Shown piece after piece: positions 16,917 through 26,021 of a DNA stretch of 64,000 nucleotides. The notes beneath the pieces are model-generated. The model searched no databases. It was not told the DNA's origin and was given only the letters and a program-made list of their open reading frames with translations. A program made the position numbers and the translations under genes. How positions within the stretch are numbered: position 1 is the first letter of the stretch; each line of letters opens with the position of its first letter. Origin of the DNA: RGIG3102 sp964369975 (lineage in GTDB: Bacteria > Bacillota > Clostridia > Oscillospirales > Ruminococcaceae); NCBI GenBank assembly GCA_964369975.1, contig CAYJFZ010000008.1, forward strand, positions 1 to 64,000, read 5' to 3'.

Positions 16917-17354
16917 CTACTCCTTTTCTAATGCATTAGCTACATTAAGCTTATGACGGAAAGTATATTCTTCATTTTGTAAAATCACTTGAACTGCTTT
17001 TCTTGTTTTCACATTTACTACTAAAGGGCATTTAAAATTAACTGTACTTTCGCTTAAAGTATCAGCTAAAGAACAAATCACAAAAAATGATAAATCTTCA
17101 TCTTCATTCGTTTGTAATTTTTTATAATCTTCTTTAGTTAAAATAGGATTATAATCTTTATTAATTACAAAAGGATTAAATATAACAAAGCTTAAATCAT
17201 CATCTTCAACACTTACTAATGATAATATATCGCCTTTTTCTTCATCAATAGGTAAAGGCAAGAACTCTTTATGTTCTTCAAAACCAAATATCCCTTCTAT
17301 AAAGGTAATAACTTCGCTTGTATCGTACTTTTCAGGATTAAGTTTTGGTGCCAT
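16917..17354 (-). CDS. fliW: Flagellar assembly factor FliW
   Basis: A 145-aa cytoplasmic protein that binds either flagellin or CsrA. When flagellin accumulates, it takes FliW and frees CsrA to block flagellin translation. Typical sequence includes FIEGIFGFEEHKEFLPLPI near the N-terminus, SLVSVEDDDLSFVIFNPF, and the NFKCPLVVNVKTRKAVQVIL segment. It has an AGGAG-type site, follows the DUF6470 gene by 11 bp and precedes csrA by 3 bp, as in many Firmicutes. No odd residues are apparent. Confidence 0.96.
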   Translation of the reverse strand: MAPKLNPEKYDTSEVITFIEGIFGFEEHKEFLPLPIDEEKGDILSLVSVEDDDLSFVIFNPFVINKDYNPILTKEDYKKLQTNEDEDLSFFVICSLADTLSESTVNFKCPLVVNVKTRKAVQVILQNEEYTFRHKLNVANALEKE

Positions 17355-17365
17355 AAATTCCTCCG

Positions 17366-17983
17366 TTATGCTTTTTCATCTACAATGCTACCCGGATTAA
17401 ACATTTCTGCTGCACTCGGCGGCACATAGATAGGATCTCCTATGTAATCTATTTGTACATCAGGAAGCTGATTAATAACTAATTCAATTGAACCTGGAAC
17501 AAATTGAATGTTGCCATTTGCTACTTTTGTATCAAAATTCAATTTATCCATTTCATACTGAATTGATATTTCAGGTGGTTCCCATTCTATATTAGGGCCT
17601 GTTGTTGGAATAAAGCCCATTTTAAAGTCGCCTTTTGGCTGTTCTGCCCTTTGCTCAAATAAATTGCTTAAGGCTTCTGAGCCTACTTTTGCACGAAGAA
17701 GCATTTTACCTTCGCTTGCAAACTGCGCTGTTGCTTCATAGGCTGCATTTTGCCCTTTTTGAGCTGCTTGATAAATTGCAGTTTTTGTTGTTGGTACAAC
17801 AGAGTTTCTTGCTTCATATGTATCTAAATTCAAGCGAATAGGTCTGCTTTTGATTTGCATTCCGCCGCCTTCATTTCTACTTATTTCAAGTTCTGCTGTA
17901 CTACTTCTTCTCTCGAATTTTGCATTACTAATTTTGAATTCATACTCTATAGGTATAGTTGTTATTTTAATTAACTGTTCCAT
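17366..17983 (-). CDS. DUF6470 (YviE-like) flagellar-locus protein
   Basis: A 205-aa soluble protein found between flgL and fliW in many Bacillus/Clostridium flagellar loci; the Bacillus subtilis counterpart is YviE. I prefer ATG 17983 over the in-frame GTG at 17992 because that GTG overlaps the AAAGGTGG ribosome site. The central region is rich in beta-strand-like and Ala/Glu-rich sequence, and NPGSIVDEKA is at the C-terminus. No catalytic motif is visible, and there is no signal peptide or membrane helix. Its function is not established; the conserved neighbourhood suggests a role in late filament assembly or its control. Confidence 0.8.
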   Translation of the reverse strand: MEQLIKITTIPIEYEFKISNAKFERRSSTAELEISRNEGGGMQIKSRPIRLNLDTYEARNSVVPTTKTAIYQAAQKGQNAAYEATAQFASEGKMLLRAKVGSEALSNLFEQRAEQPKGDFKMGFIPTTGPNIEWEPPEISIQYEMDKLNFDTKVANGNIQFVPGSIELVINQLPDVQIDYIGDPIYVPPSAAEMFNPGSIVDEKA

Positions 17984-18025
17984 TTTTTCCACCTTTCGCC
18001 TCTATAACTATTTATATATTATTTG

Positions 18026-19030
18026 CTATTGTACAAAGTCTAATAATGACGGAGTCAAGATATTAGAACCTATTTTTAAAGCTAAGCTGTAAATATAGTT
18101 TGCATATGAGTAATTTGTTAAAGCCTCTGCCTCATCTATATTTACAGTTGCATCGAATTGCTCGATTATATTTAAGTTTTCACTTTCAAGTTTTGTTTTT
18201 GTCATTTCTAATAAATTACTTTTTGTGCCTATTTCTGTTAAAGTATTCCTATTATCTGTGCTTGATTCACCAAATGTTTCCCAAAGCTCTACATATGCGT
18301 CTCTGTCAAAATCTTCTTTTTCTAACTCATCAGCCATCTGTCCTAAAAGCACTATCATATTTTTAGGAGTACCTTCTGCTGTAAAACCAAAACCTGCTGA
18401 ATTTATACCCGGTAAAGCTGCATCAAAGGCGCTTGATGGTACTACTGTGCCTGAATTAATTGTCAAGCCAAAGCCTAAGTCAATAAACGCTGTTTCTTTT
18501 GAAAGTTCTTCTAACACTGCTACTGTAGCTGCATCAGGGTCGTTTAAGTCAACACCTCTATATGTAATAGAGCCATCATCCTCAATTTTAAAAGGAGGAT
18601 TTTCGCCATCAGCGCCCGCTAATGCAAATGTTGAGCCATAAGTTGTGTTTAAAATATTAACCATTGACTCTTGCATACTACGAAAGGTATCTGCATATAC
18701 ACTGCGAACTTCTGAATTTGTATCTGAAAGCGCTTGCACTGAATAATTTTTTTCCACTTCTTTTGCAAGATTATCTATTTGTGTTACTATATCTTCTTGA
18801 GTATCGCTCCATTTCATTGTATCTTCAACAGCCGATAGATAATCTTCGTTTCTTGCAAACCTATTTTCTAAAGTAACAGCTTTTGCTGCTGCGTTCGGGT
18901 CTATGTAAGATTCTGTAAACATTCTACCTGTAGAAGCCTGCTGCCTTGTTTGCTCAAGAGCACCTAAAGAGGAATTTAAGCTGCCTTGATAGTTTCTTCT
19001 TACCATACTGCTCGTTATTCTTAAACTCAT
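18026..19030 (-). CDS. flgL: Flagellar hook-filament junction protein FlgL (HAP3)
   Basis: A 334-aa hook-associated protein forming the junction next to the filament. The N-terminus MSLRITSSMVRRNYQGSLN and the following coiled-coil segment (LEQTRQQASTGRM) are the flagellin-like D0/D1 helix. The C-terminal segment with ALTNYSYANYIYSLALKIG is the matching D0 helix. It is exported by the flagellar type III system, so no signal peptide is expected. It follows flgK by 9 bp in the sigma-D-driven operon and precedes the DUF6470 gene by 42 bp. Length is normal for the family. Confidence 0.94.
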   Translation of the reverse strand: MSLRITSSMVRRNYQGSLNSSLGALEQTRQQASTGRMFTESYIDPNAAAKAVTLENRFARNEDYLSAVEDTMKWSDTQEDIVTQIDNLAKEVEKNYSVQALSDTNSEVRSVYADTFRSMQESMVNILNTTYGSTFALAGADGENPPFKIEDDGSITYRGVDLNDPDAATVAVLEELSKETAFIDLGFGLTINSGTVVPSSAFDAALPGINSAGFGFTAEGTPKNMIVLLGQMADELEKEDFDRDAYVELWETFGESSTDNRNTLTEIGTKSNLLEMTKTKLESENLNIIEQFDATVNIDEAEALTNYSYANYIYSLALKIGSNILTPSLLDFVQ

Positions 19031-19039
19031 ACTTTACTC

Positions 19040-20620
19040 CTATCTGCCTACTATGCCTGTTTCATTAATTAATTTATCTAAAAGCTCATCCATAACTGTC
19101 ATTAATCTTGAAGCTGCGTTATAAGATTGTTGATATCTCATCAAATCCATAACTTCTTCATCTTGACTAACAGCCGAGATAGAATCTTTCGAGTCTGCTA
19201 TTTGATTTAAAACCGTTACATGATTTTCTAAAATTGATGATGAAGCTTTCCTATCTATTGACTGAACACTTTGAAGTGTATCATACATGCTTTGGATTGT
19301 GCCTTGATATACCTTTACAGTTGTTGCAGTTCCATCTGGATTTGCAATTTCTAAGCTAATTTCTTCATTAATTAAAGAATCTATCATTTGTAAAATATTT
19401 TCGTATGCTGTAGATGTATCTGTGCCACCAGCTCCTTCTGCATGAGTAGTTGTTAAAGTTACATCACCGTTCATCCAAGCGTCTGAAACTTTTATGTTTT
19501 CAGCAGTAAATGTTGTACCAGTACCGCTTATTTCAAATAAGTCATTCCTTGTTACAACGCCTGAAGCATCTGTTGTTGCATTTAAGTCATTTAATGTAGT
19601 GGCAAGCTCATTAACGAATGAGTCTAATATTCCACTATAATAACCGATACCTCTAATATCACTGCCATCAAAAACTTCAGATTTATTTAGCATATCTAAG
19701 TTGCCTTTTAATACACCATTAACTAAGCTGTTTGCTACATTTTTTGAGCTTGAAGCACCTGTTGGGTCTAAGGCATCTGTTATTGTTAAACTTGCATCAT
19801 CTGTTGTTGTATCAACTGCAAATTCTGCTTTTTGATCATCAGATATTAAAGTATGTACTACACCCTCATTGTCTGTGAATGTCACTGTTAGTTTTTCGTA
19901 TACTGTTGAAGTTGTGTTATCTTCACTATATTTTATTTCTATAGGTAGGTATGTAGCAAGCTCATCTAAAAGCATGTTTCTTTGATCTTGCAGCTCTAAA
20001 GCTGGGCTTCCTAAAATTTGACTATTTTTAATAGTAACATTTAATTCTGCAATAGAATTTAAAATTGAATTTACATTTGGAATTAATGTGTCATCTAATT
20101 TTTGTCTTATTTCTTCTTCTAACCCTTCTAATTCATAAGATTTTTGATGAATTTGGTTTATAAGCACTTCAAATGAGCTCCTTACAACAGCATCCATGCT
20201 GTCAGTTGCAACATTTGGAGTAGAAGAAAGAGTTGTTAATTGAGAAATAACATCATTTAAAGCAGCCCTTATGCCATCATTATATGTTTCATCAAAAACA
20301 TTTCCTAATCTTTCAAGGATTTCATCTGTGGCATCAGCAGAGCCTACTTTTGCAAGCTGATTTCTGTATTGAATATCTAAGTAAGGGTCTCTTATTTGAG
20401 ATATCCCTACCATTTGTACACCTTGACCTACTCTATTATCATAAGTTGCACCAAAGTAGCCTGAAGCTACAGGAGAAAGGCTTACGACATCTAAAGTTTG
20501 TCTTGTATATCCAACCGTATTCATATTTGTAATATTTTGACCTGCTACATCTATTGCTCTCTGATTTGCTAAAAGTGCGTGTTGCGCTGTAGTAAAGCCT
20601 GAAAAAGTTGAACGAAGCAT
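19040..20620 (-). CDS. flgK: Flagellar hook-associated protein FlgK (HAP1)
   Basis: A 526-aa junction protein between hook and filament. The N-terminal rod-family motif QRAIDVAGQNITNMNTVGYT and the long coiled coil that follows are typical. The C-terminal signature DEEVMDLMRYQQSYNAASRL with TVMDELLDKLI is the D0 helix. The middle region is variable. The export chaperone FlgN is encoded directly upstream, with a 17-bp gap. It belongs to the flgM-flgN-flgK-flgL transcription unit. No truncation or frameshift is visible. Confidence 0.96.
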   Translation of the reverse strand: MLRSTFSGFTTAQHALLANQRAIDVAGQNITNMNTVGYTRQTLDVVSLSPVASGYFGATYDNRVGQGVQMVGISQIRDPYLDIQYRNQLAKVGSADATDEILERLGNVFDETYNDGIRAALNDVISQLTTLSSTPNVATDSMDAVVRSSFEVLINQIHQKSYELEGLEEEIRQKLDDTLIPNVNSILNSIAELNVTIKNSQILGSPALELQDQRNMLLDELATYLPIEIKYSEDNTTSTVYEKLTVTFTDNEGVVHTLISDDQKAEFAVDTTTDDASLTITDALDPTGASSSKNVANSLVNGVLKGNLDMLNKSEVFDGSDIRGIGYYSGILDSFVNELATTLNDLNATTDASGVVTRNDLFEISGTGTTFTAENIKVSDAWMNGDVTLTTTHAEGAGGTDTSTAYENILQMIDSLINEEISLEIANPDGTATTVKVYQGTIQSMYDTLQSVQSIDRKASSSILENHVTVLNQIADSKDSISAVSQDEEVMDLMRYQQSYNAASRLMTVMDELLDKLINETGIVGR

Positions 20621-20637
20621 ATTATTTCTCCTTTATA

Positions 20638-21084
20638 TTAAACACTAAAATCAGTAAAAGATTTATCTTCTACTGTTCCGTTTGCATTCTTACTATATAA
20701 AACACCGTTTTTGTCTATTTCTTTTTGAAGTTGTCTTAAATTAACTTTAATTATTGTAGACACATCTTCATTTATTTTTTCAAAATTTTGAATTTCTCTA
20801 CTCAAAATATCAAAAGCTGGAAGCATAATATTACTTTCTTCTTCTGATAGTTTTTCTAAAATTTCTTTAAAAGCTAAGCCTTTAAAGCCTAATTTTTCTT
20901 GTATGTCTTCTCTTTTTTTATCAAGACCTCTAAGGTTTAAAATCAATGATTGCTCTTTTAGTAAGCATTCATCTATAGTTGCCGTTACATTGTCTTTTGC
21001 AGCCTTTAATTTTATATTTGCAATAGCTGAAAGGTCAATGAAAACTTTTGTTAATTCTTCAATAACATATAAAAATTCGTTCAT
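20638..21084 (-). CDS. flgN: FlgN-family flagellar export chaperone
   Basis: A 148-aa helical protein, presumed chaperone for FlgK and FlgL. The start at 21084 (MNEFLYVIEELTKVF) has AAGGGAGA at the right distance; the longer reading frame upstream would overlap flgM and lacks a site. The pattern of a long N-terminal helix, LLKEQSLILNLRGLDKKREDI, and a C-terminal amphipathic tail fits the FlgN family. FlgN sequences diverge strongly, so position between flgM and flgK carries much of the evidence. Confidence 0.85.
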   Translation of the reverse strand: MNEFLYVIEELTKVFIDLSAIANIKLKAAKDNVTATIDECLLKEQSLILNLRGLDKKREDIQEKLGFKGLAFKEILEKLSEEESNIMLPAFDILSREIQNFEKINEDVSTIIKVNLRQLQKEIDKNGVLYSKNANGTVEDKSFTDFSV

Positions 21085-21103
21085 TAAATTTCTCCCTTTA
21101 AGC

Positions 21104-21406
21104 TTATTTGCCCAACAATAAAATTCTGCTTGCGATTTCTTTAGCATCAATTACATATTCATCTGTTTGTACTTGCTGTCTTAATCTTTCTATTTGCTCC
21201 TCGCTCATATCTTTATTCAAAGACATTTTTACTTTTGAGGATAATTCGTTTATTATATTTTCTTCATCTTCATTTTTATAAGAGGATATAACAATCTCAT
21301 CAAACTGCCTTACTGCTGGCTTTTTGATGTGGACATCTTTATTATTATTTTCTTTTATTATATTCTTTTGTGAATGATTAAATATTTTATCTATTGATAT
21401 GCCCAT
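21104..21406 (-). CDS. flgM: Anti-sigma-28 factor FlgM
   Basis: A 100-aa inhibitor of sigma-D (FliA) that is exported once the hook is complete. The conserved C-terminal half, KVKMSLNKDMSEEQIERLRQ followed by VQTDEYVIDAKEIASRILLL, is the sigma-binding region. The N-terminus is polar and disordered, with Lys and Asn runs. The gene is preceded by an AGGAGGA site and by a clear sigma-D promoter, so the inhibitor is made by the sigma factor it controls. It is the first gene of the flgM-flgN-flgK-flgL-DUF6470-fliW-csrA operon. Confidence 0.93.
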   Translation of the reverse strand: MGISIDKIFNHSQKNIIKENNNKDVHIKKPAVRQFDEIVISSYKNEDEENIINELSSKVKMSLNKDMSEEQIERLRQQVQTDEYVIDAKEIASRILLLGK

Positions 21407-21439
21407 TACTCATTCCTCCTAATTTAGTTCTTATTTATA

Positions 21440-21466
21440 ATATCGACAAATGCTGAATAAAGTTAA
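21440..21466 (-). promoter_or_regulatory. Predicted sigma-D (sigma-28) promoter of the flgM operon
   Basis: On the minus strand: TTAA (21463-21466), exactly 15 bases, then GTCGATAT (21440-21447). The same layout occurs upstream of fliD, the PilZ gene and flagellin. Confidence 0.85.
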
Positions 21467-21473
21467 GGTAATT

Positions 21474-22706
21474 TTACTTATTTTCATCATTTTCTTTATT
21501 AAATTTAGATTTTATTTTATCTGTTATTTCTTTTACCTTTTTAATTGGCAAATTTATGAAATATTTTATTGTTGAGTATATTGATTTAATTTTATTCATA
21601 AGCCATCTATAAAACAATCTAATTAACCTTTTAAGTATAAAAAATGGTAATAAATAGCTTTGTTTTTCTAAGGCAGGGTATAGACTTTGCATATACTCAT
21701 AACTTGGAAAAATCCAGCTATTATCCTTTGTTGTTTTCTTTTTTTCTTTTTCTATGCTATCAATTTCTTTTTCTTTTGAAAGCGGTATTAATGAGCGAGC
21801 AAAATTTACTCCTTGCGCTCCTTTAGTTAAAATAAATCTTTCAAGAGCCTTATACTCAGCATCTTCATTAGGAAAAAAAGACTTCCCAAACCAATATTCT
21901 AAAATTTGCATTATATATATTTTTAGCTTTGTGTATCTTAAATATTCAAGGTCTTTTTCGATTTTTTTCATATCTAAATTATCTTTTTCTACTGCGTAAA
22001 AAGACCATAAATCAATTAGCTTTTGTAATTGTAATTTAGAGTAAGAAAAATCTTGCGCTATTTCTAAAAATTTATAAGTGAACAATTCATCTTTGTCCAT
22101 TTCGTGGATATGCCCAAAACCTTTTACTGTGTTATACATATTAATCGGTTTTGAAAAATGTTTTTGAGCTTTTTTATTATCAAAACTTACCTGACTTACA
22201 ATCTTTATCCAGATATCATCTAACTTAAAATAAAGCTTCTCATTTTTCTTGTTGCTATTAACTTGCTCAAAACCTAAGTTTCTTAACACATCGTCAACTG
22301 CAAATCGTCTTGAATTATCAATATAAATAGTTATGATACTTGTTTTTCTCATTTCAGGTCTTGGATAATATTTTTTAAAATTATATCCGCCTAATATCAT
22401 GCAATGCACTCTTTTTTCTTCAAAGGCTTTTATTATTCCTACTAAAATCTTTTCATACGCCCCATCGGATAAAATAGTATTTCTATATTCCTCTTCAACT
22501 TCTTTTTTCCATTTTGTTTTTGCCGAATCTAAGCCGACTGAAGTGTAGAATAATAAGTTGAGTATATTATGATTTTTTGCCATACTCACTATTTTATCCC
22601 ATTGTGGCGATAAATTCCATCTTGGAATAGGTGTTTGATTTATAAGCGATGAAAGTAGTCCTATAAAACAAGTTTCTTCATAAGTTCTAATATTTCTTTC
22701 TACCAC
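21474..22706 (-). CDS. Nucleotidyltransferase-like protein (PF14907 type), probably degenerate
   Basis: A 410-aa protein resembling the uncharacterised NTP_transf_5 family. The region MILGGYNFKKYYPRPEMRKT (around residue 103) matches the family's G-G...YYP..xxR pattern. The acidic metal-binding pair expected next is not seen; the following strand reads SIITIYID. It may therefore lack transferase activity. The C-terminus has a hydrophobic stretch (LLPFFILKRLIRLFY), then a strongly basic tail that could touch membrane. It is the fourth gene of the fliD operon, 20 bp after the FliT-like gene, so it is likely expressed with filament-capping proteins. A role in flagellin modification is possible but unproven. 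Confidence 0.6.
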   Translation of the reverse strand: MVERNIRTYEETCFIGLLSSLINQTPIPRWNLSPQWDKIVSMAKNHNILNLLFYTSVGLDSAKTKWKKEVEEEYRNTILSDGAYEKILVGIIKAFEEKRVHCMILGGYNFKKYYPRPEMRKTSIITIYIDNSRRFAVDDVLRNLGFEQVNSNKKNEKLYFKLDDIWIKIVSQVSFDNKKAQKHFSKPINMYNTVKGFGHIHEMDKDELFTYKFLEIAQDFSYSKLQLQKLIDLWSFYAVEKDNLDMKKIEKDLEYLRYTKLKIYIMQILEYWFGKSFFPNEDAEYKALERFILTKGAQGVNFARSLIPLSKEKEIDSIEKEKKKTTKDNSWIFPSYEYMQSLYPALEKQSYLLPFFILKRLIRLFYRWLMNKIKSIYSTIKYFINLPIKKVKEITDKIKSKFNKENDENK

Positions 22707-22726
22707 TTTCTACCTCTTTTGTAATT

Positions 22727-23131
22727 TTATTTGTTATATATTGAATTTTTACCCATTAGTTTATTACTGATAAATTTATCTTTTTCAACGATTTTAACTA
22801 TAAATGCTTGCATCTTATTTGCAATGTCAATTATTTCAATAAAATCTTTCTCATCTTTTAAAGAGTTATCACTTAACTCATGCTTTAATAAACGCAAAAA
22901 ATCTTTTTCGTTTACATTTTTTTGAGTGCGTAATAATTCATTAATTTGAGCGTCGCAATTCATACAAAAATCTATCTCTTTTGAACGCTCTGATAAGGCT
23001 TGTACAATTTGCATTTTATCATCACTATTAAGGGCAGTTTCTAATTCATTTGTCAAATTATATAATTTAATTATACACTGATATTTTGTTTTTAATACTT
23101 CTAAAACTTCTTTTGTAAACTCTTGCCTCAT
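22727..23131 (-). CDS. FliT-like small flagellar protein (putative chaperone)
   Basis: A 134-aa helical protein whose ATG overlaps the fliS stop codon (ATGA), so translation is coupled. No named domain is evident. Two long amphipathic helices, a CxxC-less central FCMNCDAQINELL region and a basic C-terminus are visible. In many Firmicutes, the gene directly after fliS encodes a FliT-like export chaperone for FliD, and size and helical character agree. The assignment rests on position more than on sequence identity. Confidence 0.55.
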   Translation of the reverse strand: MRQEFTKEVLEVLKTKYQCIIKLYNLTNELETALNSDDKMQIVQALSERSKEIDFCMNCDAQINELLRTQKNVNEKDFLRLLKHELSDNSLKDEKDFIEIIDIANKMQAFIVKIVEKDKFISNKLMGKNSIYNK

Positions 23132-23496
23132 GTTGCACTATCCGCCTGCTTAAAAGTATCTCTTAACTCTTGTACTAAAGGCTTTAATTCATCAATTATT
23201 TCTGGATTTTTTGATGATTTGATACGAGAAATTTCGTATATAAAGAAGTTGTACATATTAGATAATTCATAACTAATTGAATAGTTGTAATCTAAGGTAT
23301 CTTTTAGATAAATTACGATTTCATTAGCCCTTGTAATTGATTCATCAAACAAAGTTTGATTATCTATACTTAAAGCTATTTGAGCTTTTTTAAGCCTGTT
23401 TAACAATTCATCATATACCACTAAAAGTAACTCGCCTTGTGTCATAGACATTATTGCTTGCTCTTTATAATTTTGCTGTTGTGTATAAGCATTCAT
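23128..23496 (-). CDS. fliS: Flagellin export chaperone FliS
   Basis: A 122-aa cytoplasmic four-helix protein that binds the C-terminal end of flagellin and prevents early polymerisation. The N-terminal pattern AYTQQQNYKEQAIMSMTQGE followed by LLLVVYDELLNRLKKAQIAL is characteristic. The central DTLDYNYSISYELSNMYNFF segment also matches the family. It lies 16 bp after fliD and overlaps the FliT-like gene by four bases. In some Firmicutes, FliS and FliW compete for flagellin, and both are present here. Confidence 0.95.
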   Translation of the reverse strand: MNAYTQQQNYKEQAIMSMTQGELLLVVYDELLNRLKKAQIALSIDNQTLFDESITRANEIVIYLKDTLDYNYSISYELSNMYNFFIYEISRIKSSKNPEIIDELKPLVQELRDTFKQADSAT

Positions 23497-23512
23497 AATT
23501 TTTCACCTTTCT

Positions 23513-25906
23513 TTATGATGTTCCTAACATTTGTGAGATGTATGAGCTTTGTGAGTTCATTTGGGAAATTAAAGTTTCAAGGTTTGTGAATTGTTGTACA
23601 TATCTATCTTCTTCCATTGTTAAAGTATCTTGAAGTCGCTCAATTCTATCATCTATTGAATCTATCATTGTTTGATAGTAGTTATCTAAGATAGAAGTTG
23701 GCGCAAAGCTAAAGCCAGCTCTTTCTACTAATAAGCCTTTTGTGTAGCCTGTTGTTCCTGCATATCTATCCATCACATTCTTCATTTCTGTGAGTATACC
23801 ATTTTCAACAGCTCCGTCAGTGCCTGTTTTTGCATTAAATGCTTCATATACAGCATTTGGGTCTTCTGCTAAGGCTTCTTCAAATTTTGCTTGATCAAAA
23901 ATTAATTTACCATTATCTGTATAACTATCGGATACAGTAATACCCATATCCTCAAACTGTTGTCTCATTGAGGAAGGTATAATAAATCTTAACTCATCAG
24001 CTAAACTTCTTATTGTAGAATCATTAAATAATAAGCCTTTTTTAGCCTCAGTCTCCCAGTTTTCAATTTCGCTCTCACTCATTTCAGCTTTTTGAGCATC
24101 TGTAAGTGGCTGATAATCTCTATCTGGCCTTTCGCTTACCGCAGTATTAATTAATAATATTGCTTCATTATAATCATCTATAAATTCTTTTACTATATCT
24201 GCAGTTTCTTGTGTGTCTATACTGCCCTCAAAGGTAATTGCCTCAGTGCCTTGGATATATTCATAGCTACTATCTGCTAATTGTGTAAAACCAAATTCAC
24301 CTTTTAGAGTAATGCTCATACCATCAACATCTATAGTGTTACTGCTACGAGTTATGTCTACTTCTTCACCTGAATCTGCGTATTTTACCCTTACAACTGC
24401 ATCTTGACCATTTGTTACATTTAAAGGTGTGTTAAATAATATATCAGCTACATTGCCTGATAAATTAATTGAGCCACTTGCACCACTTTGAGTTGATTTA
24501 ACTACAAATTTATCTGTTTCCTTTTGGTAAACGATATTTATATCTAAGTCTTCTAAAGAATTTATTGTATCTATAATATCTTCAATTGAGCTTTCCCAAG
24601 TTAAGCCATGGTCAGCTAAGTTTACTTCTACGCCAGCGCTTGAGAATGTCATATCAGTAGTTGGGATATCGCTTGTAAGGCCTGCATCTTTTAAATTACC
24701 ATGTAAATTTAAGCGATTACCATCACCAGCTTTAATACCTAAAATACCACCATCGCCTAAAATGTTAGGACTTGCTGCTGTTATAGAGAACACTGATGTT
24801 GTATCATCTTTTACTCCACCTAAGCCATCAGGAGAAGTAGTTTTAAAGCTAAGGGCTTTTCCACCTACTGCATCTTCTAAGGATACAGTAATTCTTCCAT
24901 TGCCTATTTTATCATTTAGCTCTTTTTGTATATCTTCTTGTACAGTAGCTAAACTTGTTTCATCGGTATACTCGCCAAGCTCAATTGTATACACCTTATC
25001 ATTGTAATTAAAGGTCATTGTTGCATTTGAGAAAATTTCTGCAGCTGATTTAGAATTTGATAAGTTTGTTGTATGCTCTGCTACAAAGCCACTTGTGCCT
25101 ATGATTTTTTCTGCATCTTCTAAGTTACCTACTGTGCCATCAGCTTCTAAAAAGCCTAAATCACGCATTAAGTTACCGCTATCTGATTTTATTGTTAGCG
25201 ATTTCGATTCTGTACTTGTGTTTTTAAATACTAATTTACCATCAACTTCTTGTGCTGAAAAAATATCAGCAAAAGTTTTTCCGCCGCCTAAATCGATTTC
25301 AGCTGCTGCCTCGTTTAAAAGAGTGGCTACTTCGCCTATAGTGTCCATACCATCGGCTGTCATTTCGCTGTCTTTAGGTAAAGTAAGTGTGTATTCTTCT
25401 GAATCGTATGTAAAAGTAATACTCTCTCCTGCTATTTCACTTATCACTAAATCATTTGATAAGCTTTCATTTATAACATTACTTGTTAAAACACCTGAAG
25501 TAACATTGCCACTACTTACACCTTGAGCGTCTTTCGCTAAAGATTGAACACCTAAAATGCTAATAGGATTATTTGAAACATTAGTTCCTAAAACTGAAAC
25601 AAATTTTGAATTTTCACCTAAAATTTCAACATCTTTTCTTTGGAATAAATTTGTTGATAATAAATTAGATGATGAAGTATATGATGTGTATTTTTGAGTA
25701 AATTCATATAATTCATTTGTAATATTTCTTATTGCCTCTTGCTCCCATAATGTAGATTGCCTATCTTGATAAGCGCTATCTATTTGAAGCCTTGTGCCAT
25801 AAGTCATACTCTCAATTAATGAATCTCTGTCAAGACCACTGGCTAAACCGCCATACCCTTGCAAAGAACTCGTTGTGTTGCTTGATAATCCACCTATTGA
25901 AGTCAT
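23513..25906 (-). CDS. fliD: Flagellar filament capping protein FliD
   Basis: The filament cap (HAP2), 797 aa, longer than the roughly 500-aa Bacillus type. The N-terminal motif GGLASGLDRDSLIESM is the conserved FliD start. The C-terminal FliD domain contains ADIVKEFIDDYNEAILLIN and, near the end, DSIDDRIERLQDTLTMEEDR then a coiled-coil tail (FTNLETLISQMNSQSSYISQ). The extra length is in the middle, a Ser/Thr/Asp-rich surface region that usually varies and may bind host or substrate surfaces. A sigma-D promoter lies about 55 bp upstream. Confidence 0.94.
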   Translation of the reverse strand: MTSIGGLSSNTTSSLQGYGGLASGLDRDSLIESMTYGTRLQIDSAYQDRQSTLWEQEAIRNITNELYEFTQKYTSYTSSSNLLSTNLFQRKDVEILGENSKFVSVLGTNVSNNPISILGVQSLAKDAQGVSSGNVTSGVLTSNVINESLSNDLVISEIAGESITFTYDSEEYTLTLPKDSEMTADGMDTIGEVATLLNEAAAEIDLGGGKTFADIFSAQEVDGKLVFKNTSTESKSLTIKSDSGNLMRDLGFLEADGTVGNLEDAEKIIGTSGFVAEHTTNLSNSKSAAEIFSNATMTFNYNDKVYTIELGEYTDETSLATVQEDIQKELNDKIGNGRITVSLEDAVGGKALSFKTTSPDGLGGVKDDTTSVFSITAASPNILGDGGILGIKAGDGNRLNLHGNLKDAGLTSDIPTTDMTFSSAGVEVNLADHGLTWESSIEDIIDTINSLEDLDINIVYQKETDKFVVKSTQSGASGSINLSGNVADILFNTPLNVTNGQDAVVRVKYADSGEEVDITRSSNTIDVDGMSITLKGEFGFTQLADSSYEYIQGTEAITFEGSIDTQETADIVKEFIDDYNEAILLINTAVSERPDRDYQPLTDAQKAEMSESEIENWETEAKKGLLFNDSTIRSLADELRFIIPSSMRQQFEDMGITVSDSYTDNGKLIFDQAKFEEALAEDPNAVYEAFNAKTGTDGAVENGILTEMKNVMDRYAGTTGYTKGLLVERAGFSFAPTSILDNYYQTMIDSIDDRIERLQDTLTMEEDRYVQQFTNLETLISQMNSQSSYISQMLGTS

Positions 25907-25960
25907 AAATTATCCTCCTTATATTAAACAGTGTAAAACTGTAAATTCCTACTAAGTATA

Positions 25961-25987
25961 TTATCGACATAAAACAAGAATAGTTAA
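25961..25987 (-). promoter_or_regulatory. Predicted sigma-D promoter of the fliD operon
   Basis: On the minus strand: TTAA (25984-25987), exactly 15 bases, then GTCGATAA (25961-25968). The -35 element lies inside one arm of the hairpin at 25976-26017. Confidence 0.85.
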
Positions 25988-26017
25988 GTCTTTTTTAAAA
26001 AAACTTTAACTATTCTT
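25976..26017 (-). terminator. Hairpin ending the fla/che operon, overlapping the fliD promoter
   Basis: Arm AAGAATAGTTAAGT (25976-25989) pairs with ACTTTAACTATTCTT (26003-26017) with one bulged base. It directly follows the comFB stop codon. The T-run after the hairpin on the minus strand is short (GTTTT), so termination may be partial. Confidence 0.6.
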
Positions 26018-26021
26018 TTAA

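Noticed and set aside
25095..25526. Long rightward frame opposite fliD
   Set aside because: It is a mirror of the Ser/Thr/Asp-rich fliD codons. No ribosome site or promoter fits.
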